This document shows positions 7,984 to 17,984 of a stretch of 39,754 nucleotides of DNA, piece after piece. The DNA lies in the NCBI GenBank assembly GCA_024698925.1, contig JAILQO010000052.1:1-39754 (forward strand), written 5' to 3'. How positions within the stretch are numbered: position 1 is the stretch's first letter; each line of letters opens with the position of its first letter. The DNA comes from Bacteroidaceae bacterium (GTDB lineage: Bacteria > Bacteroidota > Bacteroidia > Bacteroidales > Bacteroidaceae). The position numbers and the translations under genes were made by a program. A model generated the notes under the pieces. That model saw only the letters and a program-made list of their open reading frames with translations, had not been told where the DNA came from and did not search any database.

Positions 7984-9927
7984 ATGATTAAAATTACACT
8001 TCCCGATGGTTCCGTACTCGAGCGTGAAGCTGGCGTAACGGGTTATGAAATCGCTGAAAGTATTTCGCCCCGCCTGGCAGCTGACGTGCTGGCTTGTGGT
8101 GTCAACGGGCAGACCGTAGAACTCAACCGTCCGATTAACGAGGACGCTGAGTTGGTTCTCTATAAGTGGGACGATGAAGAAGGCAAACACGCATTCTGGC
8201 ACACCAGTGCTCACCTCATGGCTGAGGCGCTGCAGGAATTGTATCCTGGCACTCAGTTCGGTATTGGCCCCGCCATCGAGCGTGGCTTCTACTATGATGT
8301 AATGCCCCCCGAAGGTGTTGTCATCCGTGAAGCTGATTTCGAGGCTATCGAGAAGAAGATGATGGAACTCGTGCAGCGCAAGGAGGCTCTTGTACGTCGT
8401 GATATCAGCAAGGCTGATGCGCTGAAGTTCTTTGGCGACAACGGCCAGAACTACAAGAACGAGCTCATCGCAGACCTCGAGGACGGACACATCACCACCT
8501 ACACGCAGGGTGCCTTCACCGACCTCTGCCGTGGTCCTCACCTCGTCAATACCGCTCCCATCAAGGCCGTTAAGATTACGGCTGTGAGCTCTGCATACTG
8601 GCGTGGCGACGAGAAGCGTCCGCAGATGACTCGTATCTATGGTATCACCTTCCCCAAGAAGAAACTCCTTGACGAGTATGTCACCCTCATGGAAGAGGCC
8701 AAGAAGCGCGACCACCGCAAGATCGGTAAGGAGATGGAGCTCTTCATGTTCTCCGAGCGCGTAGGTAAAGGTCTGCCTATTTGGCTCCCGAAGGGTACGG
8801 CACTGCGCCTCCGTCTGGAAGACATGCTGAAGAAAATCCAGAAGCGCTACGGCTACCAGCAGGTGATTACGCCGCACATTGGTGGTAAGAACCTCTATGT
8901 TACTTCCGGCCACTGGGCACACTACGGCAAGGACAGCTTCCGTCCCATCACCACTCCTGAGGAGGGCGAGGAATATCTGTTGAAGCCCATGAACTGCCCT
9001 CACCACTGTGAGATATTCGCTTCCAAGCCCCGTTCCTACAAGGACCTGCCCCTGCGCCTCGCAGAGTTCGGTACGGTTTATCGCTATGAGCAGAGCGGTG
9101 AGCTGCACGGCCTCACACGCGTCCGTTCTTTCACTCAAGATGATGCTCACCTCTATTGTCGTCCTGACCAGGTAAAGGAGGAGTTCATCCGCGTGATGGA
9201 AATCATCCAGATCATCTTCGGCGCTCTGAACTTCGACAACTTCGAGGCACAGATTTCGCTGCGTGACCCCAACAACAAGGAGAAGTATATTGGCTCTGAC
9301 GAGGTTTGGGAACAGGCAGAGCGTGCTATCATCGAGGCTTGCGAGGAGAAGGGGCTTCCTACTCACACCGAGTTGGGCGAAGCTGCTTTCTATGGTCCCA
9401 AGCTCGACTTCATGGTCAAGGATGCCCTCGGCCGTCGTTGGCAGCTGGGTACCATTCAGGTGGACTACAACCTTCCTGAGCGCTTCCAGCTTGAATACAC
9501 TGGCGAGGACAACCAGAAGCACCGTCCCGTCATGATTCACCGTGCACCCTTCGGCTCCATGGAGCGTTTCGTAGCTGTGCTGATTGAGCACACGGCAGGT
9601 CACTTCCCCCTCTGGCTGATGCCTGATCAGGTGGCCATCCTGCCTATCTCTGACAAGTATATCGACTATGCTAAGAAGGTTCAGGACTATCTGGAAATGA
9701 ACGATGTCCGCACCGTCCTCGATGATCGCGCCGAGAAGATTGGCCGTAAGATCCGCGACAACGAAATGAAGCATATTCCTTACTTGCTCATTGTCGGTGA
9801 AAAAGAGGAGGCTGAAGGCACTGTAAGTGTTCGCAGACAGGGTCAAGGTGACCAAGGAAGCATGAAATTCGAGGATTTCGCAAAGAAAATCAACGAAGAA
9901 GTGCGCGAAATGACAGAAAAGTATTAA
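7984..9927 (+). CDS. thrS: Threonyl-tRNA synthetase
   Basis: Class II aminoacyl-tRNA synthetase charging tRNA-Thr. At 647 aa it is full length with all domains in order: N-terminal TGS domain (IKITLPDGS at the start), editing domain with [11 protein letters not shown] near residue 75, catalytic core with the zinc cysteine in [10 protein letters not shown] near 337, motif 2 [11 protein letters not shown], motif 3 [12 protein letters not shown] near 519, and the anticodon-binding domain from about 545. It heads a translation operon with infC, rpmI and rplT. Confidence 0.98.
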   Translation: MIKITLPDGSVLEREAGVTGYEIAESISPRLAADVLACGVNGQTVELNRPINEDAELVLYKWDDEEGKHAFWHTSAHLMAEALQELYPGTQFGIGPAIERGFYYDVMPPEGVVIREADFEAIEKKMMELVQRKEALVRRDISKADALKFFGDNGQNYKNELIADLEDGHITTYTQGAFTDLCRGPHLVNTAPIKAVKITAVSSAYWRGDEKRPQMTRIYGITFPKKKLLDEYVTLMEEAKKRDHRKIGKEMELFMFSERVGKGLPIWLPKGTALRLRLEDMLKKIQKRYGYQQVITPHIGGKNLYVTSGHWAHYGKDSFRPITTPEEGEEYLLKPMNCPHHCEIFASKPRSYKDLPLRLAEFGTVYRYEQSGELHGLTRVRSFTQDDAHLYCRPDQVKEEFIRVMEIIQIIFGALNFDNFEAQISLRDPNNKEKYIGSDEVWEQAERAIIEACEEKGLPTHTELGEAAFYGPKLDFMVKDALGRRWQLGTIQVDYNLPERFQLEYTGEDNQKHRPVMIHRAPFGSMERFVAVLIEHTAGHFPLWLMPDQVAILPISDKYIDYAKKVQDYLEMNDVRTVLDDRAEKIGRKIRDNEMKHIPYLLIVGEKEEAEGTVSVRRQGQGDQGSMKFEDFAKKINEEVREMTEKY

Positions 9928-9932
9928 TTTTG
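9925..9932 (+). promoter_or_regulatory. Possible internal -7 box for infC
   Basis: TAATTTTG overlaps the thrS stop codon and matches TAnnTTTG, 44 nt before the infC ATG. There is no TTTG about 20 nt upstream, so this may be chance. Confidence 0.3.
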
Positions 9933-9976
9933 CGCCCGCAAATTCATTAATTAATAATCGCTTCATAGCGAACTGA

Positions 9977-10660
9977 ATGAAGAAAGACAACCTCAAGACA
10001 CAGTATCGCGTCAACGAGCAGATTCGCGCTCGTGACGTTCGCATCGTTGGCGATGACATCGAATCGACCGTCATGCCGCTTCGTGACGCCATCAGACTGG
10101 CAGAGCAGAAAGGTGTGGATCTAGTTGAGATCTCGCCCAATGCCGAGCCGCCTGTCTGCCGTCTCATCGACTACTCCAAGTTCCTCTATCAGCAGAAGAA
10201 ACGTCAGAAGGAGATGAAGGCCAAGCAGGTCAAAGTCGATGTCAAGGAAATCCGCTTCGGACCGCAGACGGATGACCACGACTACAACTTCAAGCTCAAG
10301 CATGCAATGGGCTTCCTCGCTGACGGTGATAAGGTAAAAGCCTATGTCTTCTTCCGCGGTCGCTCCATTCTCTTCAAGGAGCAGGGTGAGGTTCTTCTCC
10401 TCCGCTTTGCGCAAGACTTGGAGGAATATGGTAAGGTAGAGTCGATGCCTGTCCTCGAGGGAAAGCGTATGATCATGTTCATCGCGCCCAAGAAGGTGAC
10501 GCCCAAGAAGCCCGTCGTGGAAGGTCCACTTGTGGATGATGACGACTTCGATGAGGATGACGAGCGTCCCTTTGAGGAACCCGTTCGCAAGAAACCCCAG
10601 CAGAAAGCTCCCAAAGAATACACGGGGCCGAAGGTGGAAGGCGAGAACTGGGACGATTGA
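9977..10660 (+). CDS. infC: Translation initiation factor IF-3
   Basis: IF-3 binds the 30S subunit, blocks premature subunit joining and checks the initiation codon. The N-domain starts [14 protein letters not shown], the linker is lysine-rich ([21 protein letters not shown]), and the C-domain follows to about residue 170. A charged C-terminal tail of about 50 residues ([10 protein letters not shown], then a basic stretch, then GENWDD) extends beyond the E. coli protein. The start is a plain ATG, so the AUU-based autoregulation of E. coli is not expected. A 5-bp hairpin (9958-9971) ends five bases before the ATG. It lies 49 bp after thrS. Confidence 0.97.
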   Translation: MKKDNLKTQYRVNEQIRARDVRIVGDDIESTVMPLRDAIRLAEQKGVDLVEISPNAEPPVCRLIDYSKFLYQQKKRQKEMKAKQVKVDVKEIRFGPQTDDHDYNFKLKHAMGFLADGDKVKAYVFFRGRSILFKEQGEVLLLRFAQDLEEYGKVESMPVLEGKRMIMFIAPKKVTPKKPVVEGPLVDDDDFDEDDERPFEEPVRKKPQQKAPKEYTGPKVEGENWDD

Positions 10661-10661
10661 G

Positions 10662-10731
10662 AAATTGAAAATTGAAAATGAAAAATTGACAATTATCCAT
10701 TATCCATTGTTCATTATCCATTATCCATTAA
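10662..10731. repeat. Heptamer-period repeat array, infC-rpmI gap
   Basis: Ten 7-bp units run without a phase break: AAATTGA-like units first (10662-10689), then CCATTAT-like units to 10731. The array begins one base after the infC stop. The two unit types are only loosely reverse-complementary. Confidence 0.8.
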
Positions 10732-10807
10732 AAAGAGAGGCTGTGCGCTGCGCCCGGTATATGCGCTGCCACGCCGTTAATTAATAACAATTTAAACAAA
10801 CAAAAAA

Positions 10808-11005
10808 ATGCCAAAAGTAAAGACTAATTCCGGTGCTAAGAAGCGCTTTGTGCTCACCGGAACGGGTAAGATCAAGCGTCATCACGCTTATCACAGTCAC
10901 ATCCTGACCAAGAAAGGTAAGAAACAGAAGCGCAATCTGCAGAAAGCTGACCTCGTAGAGACAGCAAACCTCAAGCAGGTTCGCGAACTCCTTCTTCTTC
11001 GCTAA
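10808..11005 (+). CDS. rpmI: 50S ribosomal protein L35
   Basis: Small basic 65-aa ribosomal protein with the family start [14 protein letters not shown], the basic centre [14 protein letters not shown], and an end at RELLLLR. Length is normal. It sits between infC and rplT, the near-universal bacterial order. An A-rich leader (AACAAACAAAAAA) precedes the ATG, as usual for Bacteroidetes. Confidence 0.97.
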   Translation: MPKVKTNSGAKKRFVLTGTGKIKRHHAYHSHILTKKGKKQKRNLQKADLVETANLKQVRELLLLR

Positions 11006-11089
11006 TCTCCCATCAGGATAGAGAGTTAAACAAGTATTTCTGAAAAGAAATCACCCAAAGTCAAACCGAACCGTTAAGCACAAAAGTAA

Positions 11090-11180
11090 TTTAAGGATTT
11101 AAAGATTTGAGGAATTAAGGATTTAAGGATTGCCAAGTGCAAGCCAATCTTAAAATATAAAATCCTAAAATCATAAAATC
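11090..11180. repeat. Degenerate AAGGATTT-type repeats, rpmI-rplT gap
   Basis: The 212-bp gap holds repeated TTTAAGGATT-like words (11090-11131) with about 7-bp spacing. After a GC-richer centre (11132-11145) come AAAATCC-like words (to about 11180) that are roughly their reverse complement, giving a weak AT-rich hairpin. Nothing else is recognisable in this gap. An L20-binding leader site was not identified. Confidence 0.5.
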
Positions 11181-11217
11181 AATTAGATTCGCTTACGTTC
11201 AAAAAACAAACAAAATT

Positions 11218-11562
11218 ATGCCAAGATCAGTAAATCACGTTGCATCACGTGCAAAGAGAAAGAGAATTCTGAAGCTCACCCGCGGCTACTACGGCGCTCG
11301 CAAGAACGTCTGGACAGTTGCCAAGAACACTTGGGAGAAGGGTCTTACCTACGCTTACCGCGACCGTAAGCAAAAGAAGCGCACCTTCCGTGCCCTCTGG
11401 ATTCAGCGTATCAACGCTGCCGCTCGCCTCGAAGGTATGAGCTACAGCCAGTTGATGGGTGCTCTGCACAAGGCTGGTATCGAGATCAACCGTAAGGTCC
11501 TCGCCGACCTCGCCATGAACCATGCTGAAGCTTTCAAGGCTATCGTAGCAAAGGTTAAGTAA
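11218..11562 (+). CDS. rplT: 50S ribosomal protein L20
   Basis: 114-aa early-assembly 23S rRNA-binding protein, known in other bacteria to repress its own operon. It has the basic helical N-terminus [25 protein letters not shown], the central [10 protein letters not shown] and the globular domain to the end. It is the last gene of the thrS-infC-rpmI-rplT block and is followed by a strong terminator 46 bp on. Confidence 0.97.
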   Translation: MPRSVNHVASRAKRKRILKLTRGYYGARKNVWTVAKNTWEKGLTYAYRDRKQKKRTFRALWIQRINAAARLEGMSYSQLMGALHKAGIEINRKVLADLAMNHAEAFKAIVAKVK

Positions 11563-11608
11563 ACCGCTCGCAAGGTGACGTAAGAATCACGTCCTTTGAC
11601 TGAAACAA

Positions 11609-11635
11609 AAAGCCTCCCCACTACAGGGAGGCTTT
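11609..11635. terminator. Bidirectional terminator between rplT and the GH43 gene
   Basis: AAAGCCTCCC and GGGAGGCTTT are a perfect 10-bp stem with a 7-nt loop. The minus strand is T-rich after the stem (five consecutive T, counting the stem end); the plus strand ends in a short T run. It lies between convergent genes and can serve both. Confidence 0.85.
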
Positions 11636-11677
11636 ACTGTTTCTATAGGGCGTGTCTGTTTAATTATAGAACACACA

Positions 11678-13138
11678 TTAAGGGCGAAGCTGCCACTTGG
11701 AATTGTCGGTTGAGAAATCCCATTCGGCCAGTGTCGGCGTGCTGTCTGCGGCGGAATAAAGCACGTAGCGTTGGTTGATGCCTTCGCGCCCGGGAATAGC
11801 TTTGGGCATAATGCGATAGCAGCCGTCTGTGAGTTGCTCAATGCGCCATAGCTGTTCAGGAGCTCCGCTGAAATTGGGCACGGTAGTCAGTTCAAGATCT
11901 GCTGTGGCTGCGAGGGCACGATCTGTTCCACTAATGACAATCTTGAAATAGGGATTGCTGAGATAGCCTCCGGCCTCGGGGACTGGTGTAATGGTCCATC
12001 GCTGGTGAGGGCGATTCATGTAATCACTGCAGCGTACAGCAATATCACCTTGCGGCCAGGTAGCAATGACGTCCTCCAACTGTTGGTCCTTAACAGGAAC
12101 AATGGGCTTTGTCATATCCATTTGCCAAAATCGTTCGCGATTCTGCGGGATGCGGACGAAATCAACCGTAAGCTCCAGACTGTAGCCGCGACGGCAGGAG
12201 AGGATGGACAAGTCGCCGCCTTCGAAACGCTCGCCAGCTACGGGCCAGTCGTTCTGCCACAGCAGCGGACGGATTCCGAGAACGCTACGTCCTCCCATAT
12301 CGAAGTCGGCTTCAAAGTGACAGGACATGACCTCCACACCATCGTCGATAATCGTGCGGCCGAAGTGGCCTGGGCCACATACGCGATTGCCGGCAGCGAT
12401 CACCATGCGACCACCGCCTTGAAGCATCTCACGACCTACATTATCTATATAGGGGCCCGTGACATTACGCGAACGACCTACCACGATATTGTATGTTGAG
12501 TTAACGCCATCGCAGCAGGTGCCGTGGGTGCCCAACAGATAATACCAACCGTTGCGATAGATGAGCGCGGAAGCTTCGCAGTCGATGGCAATATCCAGCT
12601 CTTTGTTATCCGCTATCCGTTCACCAGTCTTAGGATTGAGCTCAATCAGGCGGATGGTTCCAAAGTAGGTGCCAAAGCTGACCCATAGACGACCAGTCGT
12701 AGGGTCAAGCAGCAAGCTGGGATCAATCGCATCGCAATCCTCCATACCATCGCTGGAGGCTACTTCGATGGGTGTCGTGTATTGGAAGTCCGGGGATTGG
12801 GGGTCAAGGGTCTTGTTCCACATCGTGAGAATGCGACCGTTATGTCCGCCACCTAAGCCACCTCCCGTGGCACCGTAGATGATGAGATAACGATCGCCGA
12901 TGCGCATTGCGTCAGGGGCAGCACCACCGCCTGGGCGCTCAGCACCGCTGTGCCAACTCCAACCGTCGTCTGAGATAATACCACCGCCGCCTGTGCCGAA
13001 GGTGTAGTATTTCCCGTCGCACTCGGCAATGGTCGAAGGGTCGTGGATATAGGGGGCGCCAGTCTGAGCTGCCAAGTGGCTCATGAGGAAAGAGGACTGG
13101 CAAATGAATAATGAAAAGATGAAGTATATGCGTTTCAT
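11678..13138 (-). CDS. Secreted GH43 arabinanase-like hydrolase with ricin-type C-terminal domain
   Basis: Probable arabinan or arabinoside hydrolase exported by a signal peptide (residues 1-25, ending HLAAQ). The five-bladed propeller carries the three GH43 acidic residues: D33 in HDPST, D139 in DAIDPS and E188 in DCEASALIY, spaced as in endo-1,5-alpha-L-arabinanases. The remainder, from about residue 345, has QRW and QLWRI repeats typical of a beta-trefoil ricin-like binding domain. It is the last gene of the minus-strand run, 56 bp after a second GH43 gene, and ends at the shared terminator. Exact substrate (arabinan versus arabinogalactan side chains) is inferred. Confidence 0.85.
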   Translation of the reverse strand: MKRIYFIFSLFICQSSFLMSHLAAQTGAPYIHDPSTIAECDGKYYTFGTGGGGIISDDGWSWHSGAERPGGGAAPDAMRIGDRYLIIYGATGGGLGGGHNGRILTMWNKTLDPQSPDFQYTTPIEVASSDGMEDCDAIDPSLLLDPTTGRLWVSFGTYFGTIRLIELNPKTGERIADNKELDIAIDCEASALIYRNGWYYLLGTHGTCCDGVNSTYNIVVGRSRNVTGPYIDNVGREMLQGGGRMVIAAGNRVCGPGHFGRTIIDDGVEVMSCHFEADFDMGGRSVLGIRPLLWQNDWPVAGERFEGGDLSILSCRRGYSLELTVDFVRIPQNRERFWQMDMTKPIVPVKDQQLEDVIATWPQGDIAVRCSDYMNRPHQRWTITPVPEAGGYLSNPYFKIVISGTDRALAATADLELTTVPNFSGAPEQLWRIEQLTDGCYRIMPKAIPGREGINQRYVLYSAADSTPTLAEWDFSTDNSKWQLRP

Positions 13139-13194
13139 GTTGTTAACGAATTTGTGTCTTCACGTAACCGCGATATGATAGTGTAAATGAAAAA

Positions 13195-15111
13195 TCAATC
13201 ATTGATAGAAATAGTAGTCACAGGCGTACCATCTTCCTGAATGAATCGGACACAGAAATCACTCATGCCTGGGCCGTTGATGACGGCACAACGGAGTACA
13301 TTAAGTCCCTTGCGCAACGTGATGCGAGCGGAAACACCATCATCTTTCACCATACGGCGATCTCCTTCCAGCAGCAGCACCTCCTCGTCGTTGAGCCACC
13401 ACATAGAAGCACCATTGGAACCTGCTGCTAACCGGATATTTGACAATTCTTCTGCACAGTCAATCGTCGTCTCGCACCAAAAGAGGTTTCCGTATGCTTG
13501 CTTCCCATATTTCTCGGCAAAGCGGAATAGCTTCATGTTATAGAACTCGCTATCAAATGTGTACCATTTGGCTTTCTGCTTAGGTAGCTTGGCCAGCTCA
13601 GTGGAGAAGATATCACGCAACCATGTATTGGTGAAGACCACATTGGAACGGATCTCCTGTGGAATCGGCTCCATGAGACGCCAACGACGAATGAAACCAT
13701 CGGCATCGGGCGTGGTGGCAGCAGTGCCTTTGGCGACAGGCGTGAAATAGTGCAGGCGATTCTTGAATTGAATCCAATCAATGCTGACTTCTTTGCCTTC
13801 GCAGGTGATGCATAGGTCTGTGGTTCCTTTGGGAACATAGGAAAGCGGCGCTGTCAGCGTAATCCATTGTCCGCTCATGTCACGTCGGAAGTTGCCTTGT
13901 TGGCTTTTCACTGTGAGCGTGACTTTGGCAAGAATCTTTCCTTTGGCATTCTTCTCGCGAACAAAGAACTCGGTGTTCTCTTGAGCTTGGGCACAGACCA
14001 CGAGATAAGCATCCTTCACATTGCTGAAATCGACATCGTTATATTGCACCCAACAGCCGCGCTGGGGTAGCGTTACTTCAAAACCGCGGAAGGCGTTCAA
14101 AGTATCTATGAGCTGAGAACTAACCCCGGAGGCGGCATTGCTGTAGCGGTCTATTTGAATCTTGGAGCCTGCAGGCGTGGTGCCTACGCCGCGCAGCGTG
14201 GGCTTGACCTCCTGAATCGTACCATCGCTATTGAACGTCAGGCGGTCGATGTGTGCCGAGCGAAGCTTGTCAAAGCTGGGTGAGTAGTCATTCTGGTGGT
14301 AGAACAACAGCCATTCGCCGCGATACTGGATGATGCTGTGGTGATTCGTCCAGCAGCGGTTCGCGTGCTCTGGCATGATGAGGCCCTTGAACTCCCATGG
14401 ACCGAGGGGCTGACGGCTGACGGCGTAGGCCAGCGTCTCTGTGCCTCCTTCTTTCCGAACCCACGGAAATGTGAGATAGTACAACCCGTTACGCTTGAAG
14501 GCATAAGGACCTTCCTTGAAACCCTCGGGTAGCCCTTGCATTTGTTGTGCATCCCCCTCGATGGCTTTCATGTCAGCTTGCAGCTTTGCACCACGGATGG
14601 CTCCGCCTGCCCAGTAGATATACGCCTGTCCGTCATCATCGAGCAGCACACATGGATCTATGCCCATGATTCCTTTGACAGGCTCAGGCTCGCAGGTGAA
14701 CGGCCCTTCGGGACTGTCCGCAGTAGCTACGCCAACGGCGAAACCACGTCCGGCCTTAGGCGCATCAGGGAAGAAGAAATAGTACTTTCCGTCTTTGCAG
14801 ACGCAGTCTGGTGCCCACATGGAATAACCGTCCGGCTTGCCCCAGGGCACTTGTGCTTGTGTGACAATCACCCCGTGGTCAGTCCACGTGGTGAGGTCTT
14901 CGGAAGAGAATACATGGTAGTCTGCCATGCAGAACCAATCCTGTCGCTGCCCCTCGGGAGCGGGGATATCATGCGAAGGATAAAGATAGATTTTCCCATT
15001 GAAAACGCGCGCCGTGGGATCAGCTGTGAACTGGTCGCGAATGATGGGATTCTGTGCGCTGGCCGTGGTGATTGTTGCGGTCAGGAGAAATGAAATGAGG
15101 TGTCTTCTCAT
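13195..15111 (-). CDS. Secreted GH43 glycosidase with CBM6-like and C-terminal binding modules
   Basis: 638 aa with a signal peptide ending TTASAQ (20). The GH43 catalytic propeller (about 21-320) carries D31 (TADPTAR), D152 (GIDPCVLLDD) and E200 (KEGPYAFKRNGLYYLTFPW). A CBM6-like beta-sandwich follows (about 325-470; ends SIDWIQFKNR). The last 165 residues form another domain with a galactose-binding-like look (MWWLNDEEVLL, LRKGLNVLRCAVING). Likely an exo-acting arabinofuranosidase or xylosidase on arabinose- or xylose-decorated glycans. It is 15 bp from the L,D-transpeptidase gene upstream, so probably co-transcribed. Confidence 0.83.
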   Translation of the reverse strand: MRRHLISFLLTATITTASAQNPIIRDQFTADPTARVFNGKIYLYPSHDIPAPEGQRQDWFCMADYHVFSSEDLTTWTDHGVIVTQAQVPWGKPDGYSMWAPDCVCKDGKYYFFFPDAPKAGRGFAVGVATADSPEGPFTCEPEPVKGIMGIDPCVLLDDDGQAYIYWAGGAIRGAKLQADMKAIEGDAQQMQGLPEGFKEGPYAFKRNGLYYLTFPWVRKEGGTETLAYAVSRQPLGPWEFKGLIMPEHANRCWTNHHSIIQYRGEWLLFYHQNDYSPSFDKLRSAHIDRLTFNSDGTIQEVKPTLRGVGTTPAGSKIQIDRYSNAASGVSSQLIDTLNAFRGFEVTLPQRGCWVQYNDVDFSNVKDAYLVVCAQAQENTEFFVREKNAKGKILAKVTLTVKSQQGNFRRDMSGQWITLTAPLSYVPKGTTDLCITCEGKEVSIDWIQFKNRLHYFTPVAKGTAATTPDADGFIRRWRLMEPIPQEIRSNVVFTNTWLRDIFSTELAKLPKQKAKWYTFDSEFYNMKLFRFAEKYGKQAYGNLFWCETTIDCAEELSNIRLAAGSNGASMWWLNDEEVLLLEGDRRMVKDDGVSARITLRKGLNVLRCAVINGPGMSDFCVRFIQEDGTPVTTISIND

Positions 15112-15126
15112 AATGTGTTGTGAGGG

Positions 15127-16665
15127 TTAATGAATGATTGGCATCTCTTTGGCCAGTACGGCATCGTAGTTGTAAACGTCTGTGTAGGTCTCCACGACAC
15201 CCGTCTCTGGATTGGGATATGTAGTATAATATATAAGGTATAGCGGTACGGGTGGCTTGATGTCCTGATAGGAAATCAATCGCCAGGGTTTGGGCTCTTC
15301 GGCATGTTCCTTCTGATAGTTTCGTCCTCGCTCCGTTTGTGGCTTCAGATCCATAGACAAGCGTAAGCGGTCCAGTGTCCAGTCGTCAGCATTCCGCAAT
15401 AGGAATTGCGCCAGCTCGAAAGGCTTCTGTACACGAATACAGCCGTGCGAGAGCGTGCGTCGTTCGCGATTGAAGGCACTGGGGTTGTTCGTGTCGTGAA
15501 GATAGACGGAGAAATCGTTGGGGAAGCGAAAGACGATACGTCCGAGCGAGTTGCCCAGGCCTCCGAACTGAGCTACGCGCAGTCGTCCGCTTTTCAGCTG
15601 AGCCGCCGTGACCTCTGCTGCCTTCAGCGTATCTCCTGTGCTTCGGTTGAGGATATAGTAATGATTGCGCGCGAAGTAGGATGAGTCGCCTGCATGGTTC
15701 GAGACTTCCGCTTTCACAATGGTCTGCGGAATCACCCATTGCGGATTCACCTGGAAGTGGGAGATTTCGCTGTGCAGCAAGGGGGACTTCGTCAGCGTTG
15801 AACCACAGCAGATTCGCATCGGTAGCACGGAGTCTGGATCAATGGCCCATAATTGTTGCGCAGCAATATTCACGAGCACCTGTCTTTCGCCTTCTGGCGG
15901 ACGCACCATTTGCCAGCGGCTACGCTCCATGTTTACTGCCAGACGTTTCTTGGCTTCCGGCTCAGTGGCTTTCGCGAGTTCTTGCTGCAAGGTACGATAG
16001 AGGGGGAGTGTGGGCGTGGAGGCGATGAGATACTCCAGACGGTCGCGAGCCGCCAGCTTCTTGACGGCTTCCTGCGCATCGGGGGCAGCTACCTCTTCAT
16101 CGAACAGACGGGCATACTCCGTACTGTTGAGCTTGTATTGTAGGTGATTCAGGAGCCGCGCAGGCCGTGTGAAGCCATAGCGCTGTCCTACGGTGTAGGT
16201 GATGAAGGCGCGTGAGAGGTGGTAGTCCAATCGTGGTAATACGTCGTTGATGCTGACGCCGAGTGAGTCGTAGGCGTTCTTGCGAACAATCTCCAGATCC
16301 TTTGCTATCTCTGGAATAAAGAATGCCGCGGCGTCTAATCCGTTTGCGGGCAAGGCCTGTTTCAGATAGGATAGGAGAGAGTCGGCGTCGGACGAGACAC
16401 CCATTCGCGTAAACCAATACGGCGCATCGCTGGCGTCATCGATGAACGCCGCGTAGCACTTCTTGACGGCTTCGGAGCCTACGATCTTGTTGGAATCTGC
16501 TCGTAGCGTTTCCTTCAACTGCTGCCGCATCGCCAGCGTGTCCAGCGCATAGACATACTCGCCGAAGTCTGAAAGTTCGGCTTCCGTAGCTTGGCGCATT
16601 TTGGTACAGGCCGTAAAAGCTATGCTGAGAATGAGTGTAGTCAAGAAGGTAAAGTGATGGCGCAT
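15127..16665 (-). CDS. L,D-transpeptidase (YcbB-like), probable lipoprotein
   Basis: Makes 3-3 peptidoglycan cross-links or anchors proteins to the wall. The N-terminus is a lipoprotein-type signal (LSIAFTAC, Cys20). A large helical region (about 40-250) precedes the YkuD catalytic domain, which starts near RQVLVNIAAQQLW and carries the motif HDT...LSHGCIRV with catalytic Cys409. Domain order and size resemble YcbB/LdtD proteins, where inserts interrupt the YkuD fold. The stop codon lies 15 bp before the next gene. Its place between an ABC ATPase and GH43 genes gives no functional link that I can see. Confidence 0.88.
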   Translation of the reverse strand: MRHHFTFLTTLILSIAFTACTKMRQATEAELSDFGEYVYALDTLAMRQQLKETLRADSNKIVGSEAVKKCYAAFIDDASDAPYWFTRMGVSSDADSLLSYLKQALPANGLDAAAFFIPEIAKDLEIVRKNAYDSLGVSINDVLPRLDYHLSRAFITYTVGQRYGFTRPARLLNHLQYKLNSTEYARLFDEEVAAPDAQEAVKKLAARDRLEYLIASTPTLPLYRTLQQELAKATEPEAKKRLAVNMERSRWQMVRPPEGERQVLVNIAAQQLWAIDPDSVLPMRICCGSTLTKSPLLHSEISHFQVNPQWVIPQTIVKAEVSNHAGDSSYFARNHYYILNRSTGDTLKAAEVTAAQLKSGRLRVAQFGGLGNSLGRIVFRFPNDFSVYLHDTNNPSAFNRERRTLSHGCIRVQKPFELAQFLLRNADDWTLDRLRLSMDLKPQTERGRNYQKEHAEEPKPWRLISYQDIKPPVPLYLIYYTTYPNPETGVVETYTDVYNYDAVLAKEMPIIH

Positions 16666-16678
16666 AATCTATATCTTG

Positions 16679-17965
16679 TTAGCGTGGAGGCGATGGTAAA
16701 TGAAGATGGTGGGTGATGATAGCCGGAAGCTCGTCGGCATAGTGTGAGACGATGACTGATGTTACGTCCGGATTCTGGCAATAGTCCTCAATGATGCGTG
16801 TGGCACGCAGGCGACGCTCATCATCCAGTCCGTGGAAGGGCTCGTCAAGAATCAACAGGTCTGGTTCTTTCACGAAAGCGCGTGCCAGCAGACATAATCG
16901 CTGTTCGCCGCTACTCAACTGCAGGAAATGGCAGTCGGCCAGCGCTTCTATCCCAAAGCGTTGCATCCATCGCAGGCAAGTCTCACGTTGCTCAGGACGT
17001 GGTCGTACATAAAGTCCTACGCTGTCGTGCAGACCGCTCGCCACGATGTCGATGGCAGGAATATCTTTCAAGTAGGCGCGATGCATCTCCGGACTCACGT
17101 AGCCGATGTGCTTTTTGATGTCCCATATGCTCTCGCCCGTTCCGCGTCGTCGTCCGAAGAGCTCGATGTCGCAGGCATAGGCTTGTGGATTGTCAGCACA
17201 GACTAGGCTTAGGAGTGTGGATTTGCCTGAACCGTTGTCACCGGATAGTGCCCAATGCTCTCCGCGTCTCACTGTCCACGACAAGTCGTTGAGGATGGTG
17301 CGTTCTCCGTAGCGGATGGTGATATGGTTGAAGCGGAGGATGGTGTCAGGTGATGGACTCGTTGGACACACGGATAATTGTTCGACACGGATGATTCTGG
17401 TGACGAAGGCCGGTATGTCTTTGTCGCGACTGACGACGAGGATGACTTGCAGATGTGTCTCGCGTATCAGCTCTTCCAACGTCTGTGTGAGTGCCTGGCG
17501 ATTCTTCTCGTCGAGCCCGATGAAGGGATTGTCGAGGATGAGCAACGAAGGCTTGGAGGCGAGCGCTTTCTGCAGTTGATAGCGGCGCAGTTCGCCGCTG
17601 GAAAGGCTGATGACAGGTTTGCCGTCCACCATCGGTGTCTCCTCGTCGATGTCATGTTGGTTCCAGCGTTTCTGCAGGTAGTAGGTGGCATCGCTGTCGC
17701 CGTAGCTGTCGCGAAATGTCATCACCTTGATGTTCTCGCTGGCGAGATGGTGGGTAGAGTGGGGGAAGTTGTATTTCACCTCGTTGCCATAGAGTAGAGG
17801 CCAGCGTCCTGTGAGAATCTCCACCAATCGTGTCTTACCTGCTCCATTGGGACCTACGATGGCCGTTTGCTCGCCTTCGTAGATATCCAGCGTGACAGGC
17901 TCAGCCATCCGATGATCAGGATGTCTGGGCACGCCGTTTTCTATATGTACAATAGGTGTTTTCAC
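16679..17965 (-). CDS. Tandem ABC ATPase (ModF/PhrA-like)
   Basis: Two ABC nucleotide-binding domains in one chain with no membrane segment. The first has Walker A GPNGAGKT, signature LSSGELRR and Walker B LLILDNPF; the second has GDNGSGKS, LSSGEQRL and LLILDEPFHGLDD. This layout matches the ModF/PhrA group, whose role is poorly known. I chose a GTG start at 17965 (VKTPIVHIENG, giving 428 aa) because it lies 19 bp after the ruvC stop with AGAGAGAAAG upstream. An in-frame ATG at 18043 would overlap ruvC by 59 bp and add a low-complexity basic N-terminus. The first Walker B ends in DNP rather than DEP, so domain one may hydrolyse ATP poorly. Confidence 0.82.
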   Translation of the reverse strand: MKTPIVHIENGVPRHPDHRMAEPVTLDIYEGEQTAIVGPNGAGKTRLVEILTGRWPLLYGNEVKYNFPHSTHHLASENIKVMTFRDSYGDSDATYYLQKRWNQHDIDEETPMVDGKPVISLSSGELRRYQLQKALASKPSLLILDNPFIGLDEKNRQALTQTLEELIRETHLQVILVVSRDKDIPAFVTRIIRVEQLSVCPTSPSPDTILRFNHITIRYGERTILNDLSWTVRRGEHWALSGDNGSGKSTLLSLVCADNPQAYACDIELFGRRRGTGESIWDIKKHIGYVSPEMHRAYLKDIPAIDIVASGLHDSVGLYVRPRPEQRETCLRWMQRFGIEALADCHFLQLSSGEQRLCLLARAFVKEPDLLILDEPFHGLDDERRLRATRIIEDYCQNPDVTSVIVSHYADELPAIITHHLHLPSPPR

Positions 17966-17984
17966 GTTGCTTTCTCTCTGTGGC

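Noticed and set aside
7789..10167. 792-aa open frame antisense to thrS and infC
   Set aside because: It lies opposite two unmistakable genes in the codon-aligned antisense frame, has no recognisable domain and a leucine/valine/alanine-biased composition typical of a codon-usage shadow.
11678..15111. Polysaccharide utilisation locus
   Set aside because: No SusC/SusD-like pair or hybrid two-component regulator in the window; two GH43 genes alone are not enough.
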